DNA of 13,600 nt, taken from contig JAPFFX010000001.1 of the NCBI GenBank assembly GCA_026645375.1, positions 1 through 13,600 on the forward strand, written 5' to 3'. The translations under genes were made by a program, and so were the position numbers. Below are positions 13,389 through 13,600 of the stretch, piece by piece. This DNA is from Citricoccus sp. WCRC_4 (GTDB taxonomy: Bacteria > Actinomycetota > Actinomycetes > Actinomycetales > Micrococcaceae). Numbering within the stretch: the first letter of the stretch is position 1; each line of letters opens with the position of its first letter. The notes below the pieces were generated by a model. That model did not search any database and had not been told where the DNA came from. It saw nothing but the letters and a program-made list of their open reading frames with translations.

Positions 13389-13583
13389 CGAGAGGCTCGC
13401 ACCGCCCGCACCCCAGGGTCCGGCTGCGGCGACCCGGCCCACCGGCCCCGGTGATTCCGGCCACCCTTTCACCGGCAGTCCATCGAGCCGCAAGGTGCCG
13501 TCGATAGCATGACCCGCAAGGCTCCGCGCGGGCCACCCGTCCACACGACCGTCCGAGGACCATCCGAGGAACAGGAAGACTGC
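13389..13583. other. Non-coding interval downstream of rlmC
   Basis: I see no gene in these 195 bases. CACCGG-CC-CCGGTG at 13440-13453 is a near-perfect GC palindrome that might help termination. A TANNNT hexamer lies at 13505-13510. Confidence 0.55.
13505..13510 (+). promoter_or_regulatory. Putative -10 TAGCAT for the last gene
   Basis: TAGCAT fits TANNNT and lies 73 nt before the ATG at 13584, predicting a 5' UTR of about 65 nt with AGGAA upstream of the start. An ATG overlaps the end of the hexamer (13509) but would be upstream of the transcription start. No clear -35 box is visible. Confidence 0.35.
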
Positions 13584-13600
13584 ATGCACCCCCTGACCAA
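13584..13600 (+). CDS. Start of an unidentified gene (runs off the right edge)
   Basis: ATG at 13584 begins MHPLT and remains open to the window end. CAGGAAG (13571-13577) sits 6 nt upstream and is a good ribosome-binding site, and a putative promoter lies at 13505-13510. Five codons are too few to name a family. Confidence 0.5.

Noticed and set aside
10593..13589. Long minus-strand open frames opposite the rightward thioesterase, HEAT gene and rlmC
   Set aside because: They run antisense to genes with intact catalytic motifs and show no recognisable domain.
1..13600. A defence island, mobile element or biosynthetic cluster
   Set aside because: No integrase, transposase, nuclease, toxin-antitoxin, terminal repeats, CRISPR units or biosynthetic core enzyme is seen. 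The CPBP ('Abi') protease is a housekeeping-type family member here, not evidence for abortive infection.

Overview
The window is very GC-rich, with strong G/C third-position bias and long false antisense reading frames. It reads as chromosomal DNA of a high-GC actinobacterium. Gene style and family variants suggest the Micrococcales, probably Micrococcaceae (Kocuria/Micrococcus/Citricoccus-like). That placement is inference, because no 16S or other marker is present. I see no tRNA, rRNA, insertion sequence, integrase, CRISPR array or phage gene.

Layout. (a) 1-890, minus strand: the 5' end of an unidentified membrane-protein gene, preceded by a possible 13-codon leaderless uORF, then a small six-helix membrane protein (HdeD/DUF308-like). 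(b) 931-3345, minus: a CPBP intramembrane protease gene followed by a MATE efflux gene 6 bases later. A GC hairpin follows the MATE stop. (c) 3364-8521, minus: a tightly overlapping three-gene operon. It encodes two half-size ABC exporter subunits forming a heterodimer with one consensus and one degenerate ATP site, plus an unrecognised 376-residue membrane protein translationally coupled by a GTGA overlap. The second ABC subunit ends in a tail made of 21-bp tandem repeats. (d) 8522-8788: non-coding, with an imperfect palindrome just upstream of the ABC operon. (e) 8789-9640, minus: an MBL-fold hydrolase with an N-terminal four-cysteine knuckle. (f) 9692-12151: two divergently transcribed double-hotdog acyl-CoA thioesterase paralogues, the rightward one overlapping a small HEAT-repeat gene. 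(g) 12183-13388, plus: rlmC, the 23S rRNA m5U747 methyltransferase. (h) 13389-13600: non-coding, then the first codons of another plus-strand gene.

Functionally this is membrane transport and envelope maintenance (ABC pair, MATE, CPBP protease, small membrane proteins), lipid/acyl-CoA turnover (two thioesterases) and rRNA modification. The most informative pattern is repeated promoter architecture: a TANNNT -10 hexamer exactly 6 nt before the start codon at four places, with looser versions elsewhere. This implies leaderless mRNAs and fixes several start codons. I found no convincing undescribed defence or mobile system. The best leads are the uncharacterised ABC-coupled membrane protein, the repeat tail on the ABC subunit, and the divergent thioesterase pair with its HEAT-repeat partner.
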